Below are positions 16,469 to 25,765 of a DNA stretch of 64,000 nt, piece after piece. The notes under the pieces were generated by a model. That model had not been told where the DNA came from. It did no database searches and was given only the letters and a program-made list of their open reading frames with translations. Source of the DNA: Hyphomonadaceae bacterium (GTDB taxonomy: Bacteria; Pseudomonadota; Alphaproteobacteria; Caulobacterales; Hyphomonadaceae); NCBI GenBank assembly GCA_030158285.1, contig JAOATF010000008.1, positions 1 through 64,000 on the forward strand, in the 5' to 3' direction. Positions within the stretch are counted from its first letter, which is position 1. Every line of letters begins with the position of its first letter. The position numbers and the translations under genes are program-made.

Positions 16469-16840
16469 TCATACAATTGGCGCTGTTTTGAGCTTCTTCA
16501 CCAGTTCCTGGCGCACTTTCCAAGGCTTGAAGCTTGTGTGCAGGCGGGAGAGCCAGTGGCTGTTCACGGCGAGGTGGGGTTTGCCGAGTTCGCGGCTGGA
16601 GGGGAGTATCTTGCGGGAGAGGATGTCGATGACGTGATCGATCTCTTCGGGCGAGGCGAAGACGAGCGAGCGGCCGCGATGGTCGATGAACCAGACGGGA
16701 TAGCCCTTGCCATGCACGGGCTTCGGCGTCGGCGGATCGAAGACGGTGGCTTTCCAGTACATGGCGTCGACGCCGGTGTGGACCCACGGGGTGATCGGGG
16801 TGCGGACGGGGGCGTCGCGGTATTCGAGGCGTAGTTGCAT
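16469..16840 (-). CDS. Conserved hypothetical protein
   Basis: The 123-residue soluble product has an N-terminal VHTGVDAMYWKATVFDPP segment, a central YPVWFIDHRGRSLVFASPEEIDHVI segment and a basic C-terminus (WKVRQELVKKLKTA). Sequence quality is that of a real gene, but no characterised family was recognised. The stop codon directly abuts the right arm of the DUF559 repeat unit. Confidence 0.65.
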   Translation of the reverse strand: MQLRLEYRDAPVRTPITPWVHTGVDAMYWKATVFDPPTPKPVHGKGYPVWFIDHRGRSLVFASPEEIDHVIDILSRKILPSSRELGKPHLAVNSHWLSRLHTSFKPWKVRQELVKKLKTAPIV

Positions 16841-16900
16841 GGGCGCAGTCAGCGTATGGCGGTGCGTTTCGTCAAGCTGGTGGATCAGGCGGCGGCTCGA

Positions 16901-18196
16901 TCAGCTGACCGGCGCGGCCTCCTCAACCGGCGGCTTGGCGCGGGCCTGCAGCGCATCCAGCGCGGTGGCGTCCGGCGCTTTCGGGTGAGGCGGCGCCTGT
17001 TCCGATGGGGTGCGGACCAGCGGGGCGCCAATCAGCGCGCCGATGACGCGCAGTTGCGGGGTGTGGTCGCAGACGACCTTGAACATGATGAGCAGGGGCA
17101 GGGCGACGAGGCCGCCGACAGGTCCCCACAGCCATGTCCAGAAACTGACCACGAGGATGATGGCCAGCGGGTTCAGCATCATGCGCTTGCCGACGATGGT
17201 GGGCGTGACGAGGTTGGCCTCGACGATGTTGATGGCCCAGAAGGCAAGCATAGGGAAAGACGCCTGCAGCAGCGTGTCGAACGTGCCGAGGCCGGCGAAA
17301 CCCAGGAGGCCGATCATGATGATGGGGCCGAGGAACGGGATGAAGTTCAGCATCATCGCGAGGCCGCCCCACATCAAAGGTTCGGGCAGGCCGAGCTGCC
17401 AGCAGGCGAGCCCCGCCGCGAGACCGACGAACACGTTGATGATGGAGAAGGTGACGATATAGCCGGTGACGCGGCGGCTGACGTCCCTGAACACGCGCGC
17501 GGCGCGGACGCGGGCGTTGAGTGTCGGCCGGAAGGCGATGAACTTGATGCGGAATTCTTCGCGCGTGATCAGCAGGAAGAAGCACAGCACGAAGACGAAG
17601 CCGGTCTGCACGATGAAAGTCTGCGCCGACGCCATGATGGCGCTTGCGAAGCCCGGCTCTTTGACCACGACGGTGCGCGAGGCCGGAGCGGCGGGCTCGA
17701 CGATGGCGAGACCGTCGACTTCCTTGGAGATGTCGGTGAGCGGTTTCAGCGGGGCTTGCAGCTCCTGCAGGTGGCGCTCGGCGCGGCGCATCAGTTGGGG
17801 CGCGTCCTCGATCCAGCGCGAGGCGGGTTCGGCGATCAGCGCAAAAGCGAGCCAGGCGACGAAACCGGCGGTGGCCAGCGACATGACGGCGGCGAGGGGG
17901 CGGGGAATCCAGACGAATTCCAGCACCTTGCAGATCGGCGCCAGCAGCACACTGAACACCAGCGCGACGGCGATCGGCAGCAGGAAGTCACGTCCGACCG
18001 AGAGGGCGACGCACACGGCGAGGACGACGAGAATGGCGAGGCTGGCCGCCGTGACGATGCCGGGATTGCGCTCGACGACCTGAAAAGGCGCCGTGGGCGT
18101 GATGCCCGCGAAGTACGAAACGCGTCTTTGCCTGACCATGAGCGGCGTCCATCCCGATCCGGAAGGCGCAACGTCCGGATGGCTGGCGGGTTCCAT
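16901..18196 (-). CDS. AI-2E family (PerM-like) transporter
   Basis: The 431-residue product has about eight hydrophobic helices, with the family pattern of two N-terminal helices (SLAILVVLAVCVALSVG, LLPIAVALVFSVLLAPI), a hydrophilic loop (about 120-180) and a C-terminal bundle containing LNFIPFLGPIIMIG and INIVEANLVTPTIVGKRMMLNPLAIIL. Despite the name, most members do not move autoinducer-2; some act as Na+/H+ antiporters or small-molecule exporters. Start ATG 18196 (GTG 18202 is also possible). The C-terminal tail is Pro/Ala-rich. Confidence 0.88.
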   Translation of the reverse strand: MEPASHPDVAPSGSGWTPLMVRQRRVSYFAGITPTAPFQVVERNPGIVTAASLAILVVLAVCVALSVGRDFLLPIAVALVFSVLLAPICKVLEFVWIPRPLAAVMSLATAGFVAWLAFALIAEPASRWIEDAPQLMRRAERHLQELQAPLKPLTDISKEVDGLAIVEPAAPASRTVVVKEPGFASAIMASAQTFIVQTGFVFVLCFFLLITREEFRIKFIAFRPTLNARVRAARVFRDVSRRVTGYIVTFSIINVFVGLAAGLACWQLGLPEPLMWGGLAMMLNFIPFLGPIIMIGLLGFAGLGTFDTLLQASFPMLAFWAINIVEANLVTPTIVGKRMMLNPLAIILVVSFWTWLWGPVGGLVALPLLIMFKVVCDHTPQLRVIGALIGAPLVRTPSEQAPPHPKAPDATALDALQARAKPPVEEAAPVS

Positions 18197-18312
18197 TCCC
18201 ACGTAGCGCTTGCTGAAATGGCAGCGGTTTCCGGTCGCGGGAGTGCTATATCATTCATCGGACGTTCAGGCTGATCCAGCGAGGCTGATCGTCCCTGACA
18301 AGGGAATGCCCC

Positions 18313-18741
18313 ATGAATACCATCGTGAAATCAATCTTCGCAGCCGGCGTGCTCGCCATGCTCGGCGCGTGTGCGTCTCCAGCTGCGGATACCGCAGTTG
18401 CAGCCGCCGAGGCCAAGCCCGACCCGCGACAGGGCGAGGAAGTGCGCAACATCTGCTTCACCCAGCAGATCCGTAACTGGCGGGAAAATGATCGCCGGTC
18501 GGTGATCGTCGAGGTTGGCGTGCGCGACGAATACCTGGTCGAACTGGTTGGCACGTGCCAGCCGAATGATGCGTTCACCTCGATCGGGCTTGTCTCGCGC
18601 GCTAGCGGCGGCTCGTGCCTCGGGAGCGGCGACAGGCTTGTGACCGACGCGCGCTATGACGGCTCGTGCTCGATCCGCAAGATCTACAAGTGGAACAAGG
18701 ACGCAGCGAAACCGGCGGACGCGCCGGCCAGCGCAAGCTGA
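18313..18741 (+). CDS. DUF6491-like lipoprotein
   Basis: The 142-residue product has a lipoprotein signal (lipobox LGAC, Cys20) and a domain with Cys pairs in NICFTQQIRNW, GTCQP, GGSCLG and DGSCSIRKIYKW, the arrangement of DUF6491 lipoproteins. Function unknown. A strong terminator follows 37 nt after the stop. Confidence 0.72.
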   Translation: MNTIVKSIFAAGVLAMLGACASPAADTAVAAAEAKPDPRQGEEVRNICFTQQIRNWRENDRRSVIVEVGVRDEYLVELVGTCQPNDAFTSIGLVSRASGGSCLGSGDRLVTDARYDGSCSIRKIYKWNKDAAKPADAPASAS

Positions 18742-18777
18742 TCGTCAAGACGCGATCTCCTCCGTCATGACGAGCGG

Positions 18778-18806
18778 AAGCCCGGGAAGCATCGCTTCCC
18801 GGGCTT
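18778..18806 (+). terminator. Rho-independent terminator
   Basis: A perfect 13-bp stem (18778-18790 and 18794-18806) with a 3-nt loop ends in a short T run (cttttgt). It ends the transcript of the DUF6491 lipoprotein gene and may also serve the convergent PRC-barrel gene. Confidence 0.88.
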
Positions 18807-18912
18807 TTGTATTCGGGCCGGACGGGCTGCGTGACCATCCGGCCCCCGCATCAGCGCCTGGTGGACCCCGTGGCGCAGATACGGATGCCGTGCTGATCGA
18901 GCGCGTGCCGGT

Positions 18913-19278
18913 CTACTGCCAGTAACGCGGAGCCTGGTAGTGATCGTAGATCCGGTCGCGCAGCGTATCGCCGTCGGCGCGGGTCAGTTCATCGATGCCG
19001 TCAGCGGGCGCCGCTTCAAGCTGCGCCTTGGTGACGTTCACGACGTAGCCGTCCTTCTGCTTTTCGTAGTCGAGCGTCGACCACGGAAGCGGGTGGAACT
19101 TCTCGTTCATGCCGAGGAAGCCGCCGAAGCCGACGACGGCGAACATGATGTTGTTGGATTGCTTGTCGAGAACGACGTCTTCGACTTTGCCGATCTTGTC
19201 GCCATTGGTGGCATAGACACTCGTGCCGATGACTTTAGACGCGCGGATCGCGCTGGTGTGGCCGGTCGCGGTTGTCAT
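18913..19278 (-). CDS. PRC-barrel domain protein
   Basis: The 121-residue product is one PRC-barrel domain: IRASKVIGTSVYATNGDKIGKVEDVVLDK, FAVVGFGGFLGMNEKFHPLPW, and a C-terminal DRIYDHYQAPRYW tail typical of alphaproteobacterial stress-related PRC-barrel proteins. AAGGAG lies 6 nt before the ATG at 19278; an upstream in-frame extension is not believed. Function is not established. Confidence 0.88.
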   Translation of the reverse strand: MTTATGHTSAIRASKVIGTSVYATNGDKIGKVEDVVLDKQSNNIMFAVVGFGGFLGMNEKFHPLPWSTLDYEKQKDGYVVNVTKAQLEAAPADGIDELTRADGDTLRDRIYDHYQAPRYWQ

Positions 19279-19471
19279 GATTTCTCCTTCTGGATGGTTC
19301 CTGTTTACGAACGTGGAAACACGCCGGGAGTTGCCTGCGGGTAACATTCGTAATGTTCAGCGCGAAGTCATCCCGCGCGCGACATTACATCTGGCGGCGA
19401 GGCGCTGGTCGGCGCGTCCATGGTGAACGCGCGAGGGCGGGAATGGCGCATGGCTTGCAGCCTTCCCGTTA

Positions 19472-20398
19472 ATGGCAAACCAAGCTGGAACTCCGCAGGA
19501 GATACGCCGGGTGGATGTGTGCGTGTGCACCTTCCGCAGGCCTTCTGTTGCGGGTCTTCTCGCCTCGCTGGCGAAGCAGCAGCTGCCGCCTTCGCTTCGC
19601 ATGCGCGTGATCGTGGCCGACAATGACGACACGCCGTCCGCCCGCGAGACAGTGGCGGACGCATTCCGGGTCAACGGGCTCGATGGCGTTTACCTTCATG
19701 CTCCGGCGCGGAATATCTCGATCGCGCGCAATGCGTGTCTTGAGGCGGCGGATGCGGATCTGACGGCCTTTATCGATGATGACGAAATTGCGCAGCCGGG
19801 CTGGCTGGCGGGTCTGGTGGCGGAGTTGGAGCGGGCGAAAGCCGATGTCGTGTTCGGCAAGGTCATCGCAACTTATGCGGCTGATGCGCCGGCGTGGATG
19901 CCTGCGGCGGACCTGCATTCGACGCCCGCGCCGTTCCGCAACGGGCAGATCGATGGCGGATACACCTGCAATGTGCTGATGCGGCGGGAGGCCGTGGGGG
20001 CGCTGCGTTTCGACCCGGCTTTCGGGCGCAGCGGCGGCGAGGACACGACGTTCTTCGCGGCGCTGAAACGCTCGGGCGTGGCCATGGGCTATACGGCCGA
20101 CGCGGTCGTGGACGAGCCGGTGACGGCGGCGCGGTCAAGCCTGAAATGGTTGACGAACCGGGCGTATCGCTCGGGGCAGACCTATGGGTTGGTGCGACTC
20201 AGCGGTGGTGAATCGCGGCTGAAAGTGGCGGCGGTTTCGCTGGCCAAGGTGATGTGGTGCTGGGGACAGGCGGCGCTGACGCTGTGGTCGCCGGCGCGGT
20301 GGCGCAGGGCTGCGGTGCGCGCGTATCTGCATGCGGGTGTGATGGCTACGGCGATGGGACGGGCGCCGCTGGAACTTTATGGAGCCGCCAGTGGCTGA
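19472..20398 (+). CDS. Glycosyltransferase family 2 (exopolysaccharide)
   Basis: The 308-residue GT-A glycosyltransferase has VDVCVCTFRRP at the N-terminus, VIVADND, the metal-binding site in FIDDDE and an acceptor motif GRSGGEDTTFF. It is the first gene of the exopolysaccharide region and overlaps the next gene by 8 nt. The sugar and acceptor are unknown. Confidence 0.9.
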   Translation: MANQAGTPQEIRRVDVCVCTFRRPSVAGLLASLAKQQLPPSLRMRVIVADNDDTPSARETVADAFRVNGLDGVYLHAPARNISIARNACLEAADADLTAFIDDDEIAQPGWLAGLVAELERAKADVVFGKVIATYAADAPAWMPAADLHSTPAPFRNGQIDGGYTCNVLMRREAVGALRFDPAFGRSGGEDTTFFAALKRSGVAMGYTADAVVDEPVTAARSSLKWLTNRAYRSGQTYGLVRLSGGESRLKVAAVSLAKVMWCWGQAALTLWSPARWRRAAVRAYLHAGVMATAMGRAPLELYGAASG

Positions 20399-21080
20399 TG
20401 ATCCGAACATTTCTGCGCGCGCGCCGATGCAATGGCGGCCCTGGGCGTGGTTTTCGCTGATGGCGCTGGGCGTTGCGGCTGTGGCGCCGATGGCGTGGTT
20501 TGCGTGGGAACGCATCGACGCCTGGGGCCTCGCCAATGCGACCCCCGCGGCGCAACGCGTGGCGTTGACCAATGACTGGTCGGATGCACAGTCGCCGGAC
20601 TACCTGGAAACGATCGCCGAGATCAGCCTTAACCAGTCGATCCCCGATGAAGGCGCGGCCTTTGTGGCGGCGAAGCGCGTGGTGGAGCTGGATCCGTCGC
20701 GCGGCTTTTCGTGGGCGACGCTGGCCTATCTCGACACCCGCAATGCGGGCGGTGCGGTTAACGACGCGGCGCTGGAGAACCTGACGCGATCGATGGATGT
20801 GTGCCCGTTGTGCGATCAGGCGCTGATCCGCTGGCGGTTCAACTTCGTTCTGGCGCACTGGGACTACATGCCGGAGGTGCTGCGCAAGCGGGCTTTCGAG
20901 CATGCGGACATCCTACGCTGGATCGGTGACAATGCGGAATTCCTGGCCGAAATGCGCTTCAAGGCGCGGCTGAAAGGCATTCCGTTCGATGCCTATCGTG
21001 CGGCCGTCGATACGCCCGCTCGCGCCTGGGATATCGCCCCGGCTGCACGGCTGCCGAGTGTTAACCTGCCGCCGGTATAG
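20391..21080 (+). CDS. Membrane-anchored exopolysaccharide-associated protein, unknown function
   Basis: The 229-residue product has one N-terminal membrane helix (WFSLMALGVAAVAPMAWFAW), then a soluble helical region with TPR-like features (ETIAEISLNQS, AAKRVVELDPSRGFSWATLAYLD) and a CPLC motif. The GTG at 20391 has GGAG 6 nt upstream and overlaps the previous stop; ATG 20379 is the alternative. It lies between two glycosyltransferases, so a scaffold or regulatory role in polysaccharide synthesis is likely, but no family was recognised. Confidence 0.7.
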   Translation: MADDPNISARAPMQWRPWAWFSLMALGVAAVAPMAWFAWERIDAWGLANATPAAQRVALTNDWSDAQSPDYLETIAEISLNQSIPDEGAAFVAAKRVVELDPSRGFSWATLAYLDTRNAGGAVNDAALENLTRSMDVCPLCDQALIRWRFNFVLAHWDYMPEVLRKRAFEHADILRWIGDNAEFLAEMRFKARLKGIPFDAYRAAVDTPARAWDIAPAARLPSVNLPPV

Positions 21081-21088
21081 TGCTGCCG

Positions 21089-22093
21089 ATGGCGGACCAG
21101 GGCGCTCTCCAGCAGGTTACCGGCGCGGACGTTATCGCCGTGATCCCGACGCTCAATGAGGCGGCGTACATCGAAGCGTGCGTGCGTTCGCTGATGGCGG
21201 GGGATACGCGGCTGGCGGCGATCGAGCTGGTTGTCGCGGATGGCGGCAGCACGGATGGCACGCAGGCCATCGTGGAGCGGCTTCGCGGCGAGTTTCCGAA
21301 CCTGCGCCTGATCGACAATCCGAAACGGCTGCAATCGGCGGCGGTTAACCTCGCTGCGCGGCAGGCGGGTGAGGGGCGCAGCATCCTCGTGCGGTGCGAT
21401 GCGCATGCGGTCTATCCGGCCGACTATGTGATGCAGGTAGCGGATGCGCTGGCGCAGCGCGGCGTGGCGTCGCTGGTCGTGCCGATGGATGCGGCGGGGA
21501 CCAGCTGTTTCCAGAAGGCCAATGCGTGGATTGTCGATACCCCGCTGGGTTCGGGCGGATCGGCGCATCGGGGTGGGAAGACGTCCGGCTTTGTCGACCA
21601 TGGGCACCATGCCGGGTTTGACCGGAAGGCCTTCCTCGCCATCGAGGGCTACGACGAGACGTTCACGCACAATGAGGACGCGGAGTACGACACGCGCCTG
21701 CGCAAGGCTGGCGGGAAGATATTCCTCGATGCGGGGATCAGGCTGACCTACCTGCCGCGTGACACGGTTGGCGGGCTGGCGCGGCAATATTTCAACTACG
21801 GCAAGGGCCGCGCGCGCACGCTGATGAAGCATGGCGAGACGCCACGTCTGCGTCAGCTGATCCCGCCCGCGACGCTGGTGGCGTGCGTAGTGGGACTGAT
21901 GGTGTCGCCGTTCAGCCTGTGGGGCCTGGTGCTGCCGGGCGGGTATCTGGCGGCGCTGGTGCTGGCGTCGGTCCTGGTGGCGGTGAAGCACCGTTCGCTG
22001 TGCGGGCTGCTGGCCGGTCTGGCCTCGGCGACCATGCACATGAGCTGGTCGCTGGGGTTGTTTCGACATTTGCTGAAGGGTCAGCGGCGCTAA
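21089..22093 (+). CDS. Glycosyltransferase family 2, ExoA-like
   Basis: The 334-residue product has an N-terminal GT-A domain (VIAVIPTLNEAAYIEACVRSL, ADGGSTDGT, HNEDAEYDTRL) and C-terminal membrane helices (about 250-325), the layout of ExoA of succinoglycan synthesis, which adds a beta-1,3-glucose to the lipid-linked intermediate. Start ATG 21089; GTG 21080, which overlaps the previous stop, is an alternative. Confidence 0.88.
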   Translation: MADQGALQQVTGADVIAVIPTLNEAAYIEACVRSLMAGDTRLAAIELVVADGGSTDGTQAIVERLRGEFPNLRLIDNPKRLQSAAVNLAARQAGEGRSILVRCDAHAVYPADYVMQVADALAQRGVASLVVPMDAAGTSCFQKANAWIVDTPLGSGGSAHRGGKTSGFVDHGHHAGFDRKAFLAIEGYDETFTHNEDAEYDTRLRKAGGKIFLDAGIRLTYLPRDTVGGLARQYFNYGKGRARTLMKHGETPRLRQLIPPATLVACVVGLMVSPFSLWGLVLPGGYLAALVLASVLVAVKHRSLCGLLAGLASATMHMSWSLGLFRHLLKGQRR

Positions 22094-22102
22094 GATCTTC
22101 CC

Positions 22103-23479
22103 TTAACGGGCTGCTGGCGGCGTATCCCGCTTCGACGGCGCGAGGCCGCACGCGGCGCCGAGGATGAAGGCGTAGAGCCAGGTCGCCGAGGGCAGGTTCA
22201 GCGCGGAATCCGTGACGCCGTGCAGCAGTAACAGGCCGCTGGCGCAGAAGCTCAGGCGGGCGAAGGTGCGCGGGGCGCGACGCGTGCTGAGCGTGCGGGC
22301 GATGGCGATGTGCGCCGCGACCAGAGCCGTTAGCAGGAGGGCTAGACCCAGCAGCCCGCCTTCGACCACCCAGGCCAGCAGCATGTTGTGAGTGCCGCCG
22401 GGGGCGAGCAGCGCCTTGGCGTTGTCCAGCGTCTGCACCGGCGCGATTGCGATGCCGGATGAGCCGAGGCCGTGGCCGGTGACAGGGCTTTCCAGCCAGA
22501 CAGCCGTATAGGCGGTGAGGCGCTGGAGATTGGGGTTTTCGTCGGTTAGGCCGATGCCCGGCGGGATGGTTTCGTCCTGCAGCAAGCCGAGGGCGAGGCC
22601 GCTGGCAGAGAGCACAATGGCCGTCAGCGGCGCAGCGACGACGCCGAGGCGGACAAGGCGGCCGCGATGCTCGCGCGTGGTGATCTGCAGCGTGTCCCAC
22701 CAGACATGACCGATGAGGACGCCGAGCGTCATCAGCATGCCGGCGCGGGAGTCAGCGAGGAGCAGGCAAGTGAGAGCCAGCACCAGCAGGATGAAGCCGC
22801 CGAACGCATCGCGGACGAGGCGTTCCATCAGGCGCATGCCGACAAGCGCATCTGCGTCCACCTGCTTCAACACGTGGAGAACGCGGGAGGCGCCGATAAG
22901 GCTCAGCAGGCCGAACATAATGGCGGCGTTGGCGGGGGTTTCGAAATACCCGGCAATGGGATGCAGCGGCCGGCCGATGCCAGCGGACGAGGCGTTGACC
23001 AGCACCCAGATGCAATACGCGGCGGAGGTCCAGACCAGCGCGATCCAGGCCGAATCCAGCGCGCCCCGGCTGCGCGCAGCGATATAGGTGATGGTCCAGA
23101 TGCAGCCGGCGGCGAACAGCACGGCAAGGTGCGGCGCGGCGCGGTGGAGCGGCCCGGCGAGGCCGGTGACGCCATAAAGGATCAGCACGGCGAGGCCGAT
23201 CAGCATGGCGGGAGTCACGCTACGCTGGCCACCCATGGCGACGGCCAGAACGGCGACGAGCGAAAAAGCGGCTGACATCGCCAGTGCCAGCACAGGATTG
23301 ACGGCGGCAAACATCACATGCGCCAACGCCAGCAGGCAGGCGGCGGCAATCGCGGGCAGCGCATCGCGCAGGCGCGGGCGCGCGCTCTCGTGGGTGCGGC
23401 GGCGCGGGCGGTCCCAGCCCATGGCGGCCTGCACGGGGATGTCGGTTACGGCTGGCTCGGTGATGCCTTGCTCAGTCAT
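22103..23479 (-). CDS. O-antigen ligase / Wzy-type polymerase family protein
   Basis: The 458-residue integral membrane protein has about twelve hydrophobic helices and the Wzy/WaaL signature regions: LADSRAGMLMTLGVL and, in the large periplasmic loop, SPVTGHGLGSSG with GGTHNMLLAWVVEGGLLGL. It probably polymerises repeat units of the exopolysaccharide or transfers them. It overlaps the start of the upstream glycosyltransferase by 4 nt (ATGA), so both are on one minus-strand transcript. Confidence 0.87.
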   Translation of the reverse strand: MTEQGITEPAVTDIPVQAAMGWDRPRRRTHESARPRLRDALPAIAAACLLALAHVMFAAVNPVLALAMSAAFSLVAVLAVAMGGQRSVTPAMLIGLAVLILYGVTGLAGPLHRAAPHLAVLFAAGCIWTITYIAARSRGALDSAWIALVWTSAAYCIWVLVNASSAGIGRPLHPIAGYFETPANAAIMFGLLSLIGASRVLHVLKQVDADALVGMRLMERLVRDAFGGFILLVLALTCLLLADSRAGMLMTLGVLIGHVWWDTLQITTREHRGRLVRLGVVAAPLTAIVLSASGLALGLLQDETIPPGIGLTDENPNLQRLTAYTAVWLESPVTGHGLGSSGIAIAPVQTLDNAKALLAPGGTHNMLLAWVVEGGLLGLALLLTALVAAHIAIARTLSTRRAPRTFARLSFCASGLLLLHGVTDSALNLPSATWLYAFILGAACGLAPSKRDTPPAAR

Positions 23480-24663
23480 GCTTGGGCCCTCACGGGTTGC
23501 GGACGCGGTTCGGGTCCCGGCGGTAGCGGCTTGCCGAGAGCGTCGTTGATGAGACGTGCCAGCTCGCCGCGTTCGGCGACGAAGGTGGCATCGGGCAGGG
23601 CCAACAGCCGGGCGCGCTTTTCGGCGAGCATGGCGGGGTTGGCGGCCATCTGGTCGATCAGACGCGGCAGGGTCTCGCCGAGGTCTTCGGGCAGGGCGAA
23701 GCCGGAGCCGTGATCATCGGCCCAAGCGGCGGTTTGCGTGCCTGCGGGGGCGATGGAGGGAACGGCATAGTAGCCGCCCTCGTAGAGCCGGTTGGGCAGC
23801 AGCCAGAGCGAGTTGAAGCCCGCCTCCATGAAATCCCCGGCCCAGACGGCGTCGAGGTTGGCGTAGATCCCGGCGAGGTCTTCGGGCGAGCGGTAGCGGC
23901 CGTGGAAGGCGACGTTCGGATGGCCCTCGAGACGCGCGTGGAAATCCGGAATTTCGGTGAGCGCAGGCTGGCCGTGCAGGACGATGCTGACGCGGTCGCC
24001 AAGCTTGCTGGCCGTGTGGAGCAGCAGGCCGAGCGAACGCGAGCAGCGCAGGACACCGACCCAGCCAAGGCGGATCGGGCCGGGCCGTCCGGTCGGTTGT
24101 CCGGGCCGCGGGCCGTAATCAGCGCCAGCCGCGAGGCGGTTTTCGATCAGGGTGGCGGTGTAGCGGTTGCGATGGTGCTTTTCGAAGTGGTTCTTCAGGA
24201 ACGCGGGGGAGGACACCACGAGGCGCCGGGTGCGTTTCAGCAGGGCGCCTTCGATGCGGCGGAAAATGAAGCCTACGGGATCGCGACGGGTGAGCAGGCG
24301 GTGGATGTCCAGCGCCTCGTAGATCACCGGGGTTTTGAGCTTGGCGTAGCGCTTCGCCAGGAAGGCGGTGGCGAGCATGTCGAGGTTGCGGGCGTAGAGG
24401 ATATCGGCGGCCGCCAGCTTGTCGCGCTGGGCGGCGGCGAGACGGGCGCCCCGGAAGATTGATTTGATGCGCTGGACGTAGGCGCCGTCGAAGGTTTTTC
24501 CCAGATCGACATTGTCCCAGCTCGGGTCCCAGCCGGTAACACCCTCGTCCCGGCGGCGCATGGTGAATCCGGTGACGTCCAGCCCGTCATCGCGGAATCC
24601 CTGAACACGACGCCGGACAGCGGCATCGTGAGCGTCATGTCCGAAAAAGGCGATGCGCGTCAT
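23476..24663 (-). CDS. GT-B glycosyltransferase (family 4 / ExoL-like)
   Basis: The 395-residue product has a two-domain GT-B layout: N-terminal IAFFGHDAHDAAVRRRVQGF, ILYARNLDMLATAF and PVIYEALDIHRLL; C-terminal RLGWVGVLRCSRSL, PNVAFHGRYR and NRLYEGGYYAVPSIA. It resembles ExoL-type glycosyltransferases of succinoglycan-like pathways. It is coupled to the downstream polymerase gene (4-bp overlap) and divergent from the phosphatase gene; the gap 24664-24843 must hold both promoters. Confidence 0.85.
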   Translation of the reverse strand: MTRIAFFGHDAHDAAVRRRVQGFRDDGLDVTGFTMRRRDEGVTGWDPSWDNVDLGKTFDGAYVQRIKSIFRGARLAAAQRDKLAAADILYARNLDMLATAFLAKRYAKLKTPVIYEALDIHRLLTRRDPVGFIFRRIEGALLKRTRRLVVSSPAFLKNHFEKHHRNRYTATLIENRLAAGADYGPRPGQPTGRPGPIRLGWVGVLRCSRSLGLLLHTASKLGDRVSIVLHGQPALTEIPDFHARLEGHPNVAFHGRYRSPEDLAGIYANLDAVWAGDFMEAGFNSLWLLPNRLYEGGYYAVPSIAPAGTQTAAWADDHGSGFALPEDLGETLPRLIDQMAANPAMLAEKRARLLALPDATFVAERGELARLINDALGKPLPPGPEPRPQPVRAQA

Positions 24664-24843
24664 GCGCGTGGAGGTGCAAGGCGCGCGCCGGAATCCGTGT
24701 GCCGGCTGCGGCTATCGGCCAGCTGCATTAACCCTGCACGTGGTGGTTGAACCAGATTGGCTCAGCGCCCGCGTGTGGCTTGCCTGTTGCGTGGTGGGGC
24801 TGACCCTTCCGCACCCCGCGGGCGGATTGCACTGGAGTTCCTG

Positions 24844-25752
24844 TTGAGCGTTCCGCAGCAGCGGATAGGCGGGTTGGTCGCCCACGCACGCCGCCTGGCT
24901 GGCGTGGCGAAGGACGCGTGTCTGCGCCTTATCGGCCGTTATGCGCCGGGCCAGCGGCAGGCCCCGGAAGCGCCGGAACCCATCGATTACGGGCCTCCCG
25001 CGCAGATTCCGGACGGACGCCGTGTCTATGCGGTGGGGGATGTTCATGGGCGGGCGGACCTCCTGGCGGCGCTGCTGAAGCAGCTGCAGGCGGACGCATT
25101 GGTTGGTGAGTACAAAGGCCAGCCGATCCTGATTTTCCTTGGCGATTACGTCGACCGGGGCCTGCAGTCCCGGGAGGTAATTGATCTCCTGATGGGCGAA
25201 CTTGTGTCTCCTTTCGAGACATATTTCCTTAAAGGGAACCATGAGGCGGCGATGCTTCAGTTCCTGCGCGAACCTTCGGCAGGTCCGCGCTGGGCGGAAT
25301 ATGGCGGGGCGGAGACGTTGGCCTCCTACGGCGTGCGCACGCCGCGCTCGCGTGTTGCAGGCGAGGAATGGGCGGCGGCGTCGGCCGACCTGGCGCGCGT
25401 GCTGCCGGCGGAACACCTGCGCTTCCTGTCGCGATTGCAGGTCAGCGTGCGGTTGGGGGATTACCTGTTTGTGCATGCCGGCGTGCGGCCCGGCGTCGGT
25501 ATCGACCAGCAGACGGAATACGACCTGCTGTGGATCCGCGACGACTTTCTTAACGACAACCGGCCGCTGGGCGTGACGGTGGTTCACGGCCATACGCCGG
25601 CGACCCGTCCCTACAAGGATGCGCGCCGGGTGGGACTGGATACGGGCGCCTATATCAGCGGACGGCTCACCGCGGCCCGGTTTGAGCATGACAGCATCGA
25701 ATTTCTCTCGACTGGCGCCGCCCTTGAATCGAAGGCCGCGACGGGAACGTAA
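24844..25752 (+). CDS. PPP-type metallophosphoesterase (serine/threonine phosphatase-like)
   Basis: The 302-residue product has all PPP-family metal-site motifs: GDVHGR, GDYVDRG, GNHE, VHAGVRPG and VHGHTP. Relatives are PrpA/PrpB-like phosphatases. The preferred start is TTG 24844, with GGAG 6 nt upstream; upstream codons lack a ribosome site. It directly precedes the export lipoprotein gene in the exopolysaccharide region. It might counteract phosphorylation in this pathway (a tyrosine kinase is encoded at 28255-30540), but PPP enzymes usually act on Ser/Thr. Confidence 0.85.
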   Translation: MSVPQQRIGGLVAHARRLAGVAKDACLRLIGRYAPGQRQAPEAPEPIDYGPPAQIPDGRRVYAVGDVHGRADLLAALLKQLQADALVGEYKGQPILIFLGDYVDRGLQSREVIDLLMGELVSPFETYFLKGNHEAAMLQFLREPSAGPRWAEYGGAETLASYGVRTPRSRVAGEEWAAASADLARVLPAEHLRFLSRLQVSVRLGDYLFVHAGVRPGVGIDQQTEYDLLWIRDDFLNDNRPLGVTVVHGHTPATRPYKDARRVGLDTGAYISGRLTAARFEHDSIEFLSTGAALESKAATGT

Positions 25753-25765
25753 CTGGAGGCATGGA

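Noticed and set aside
16835..18274. 479-codon open frame antisense to the AI-2E transporter gene
   Set aside because: Composition (Asp/Glu/Gly/Arg-rich, no hydrophobic core) is that of an antisense shadow.
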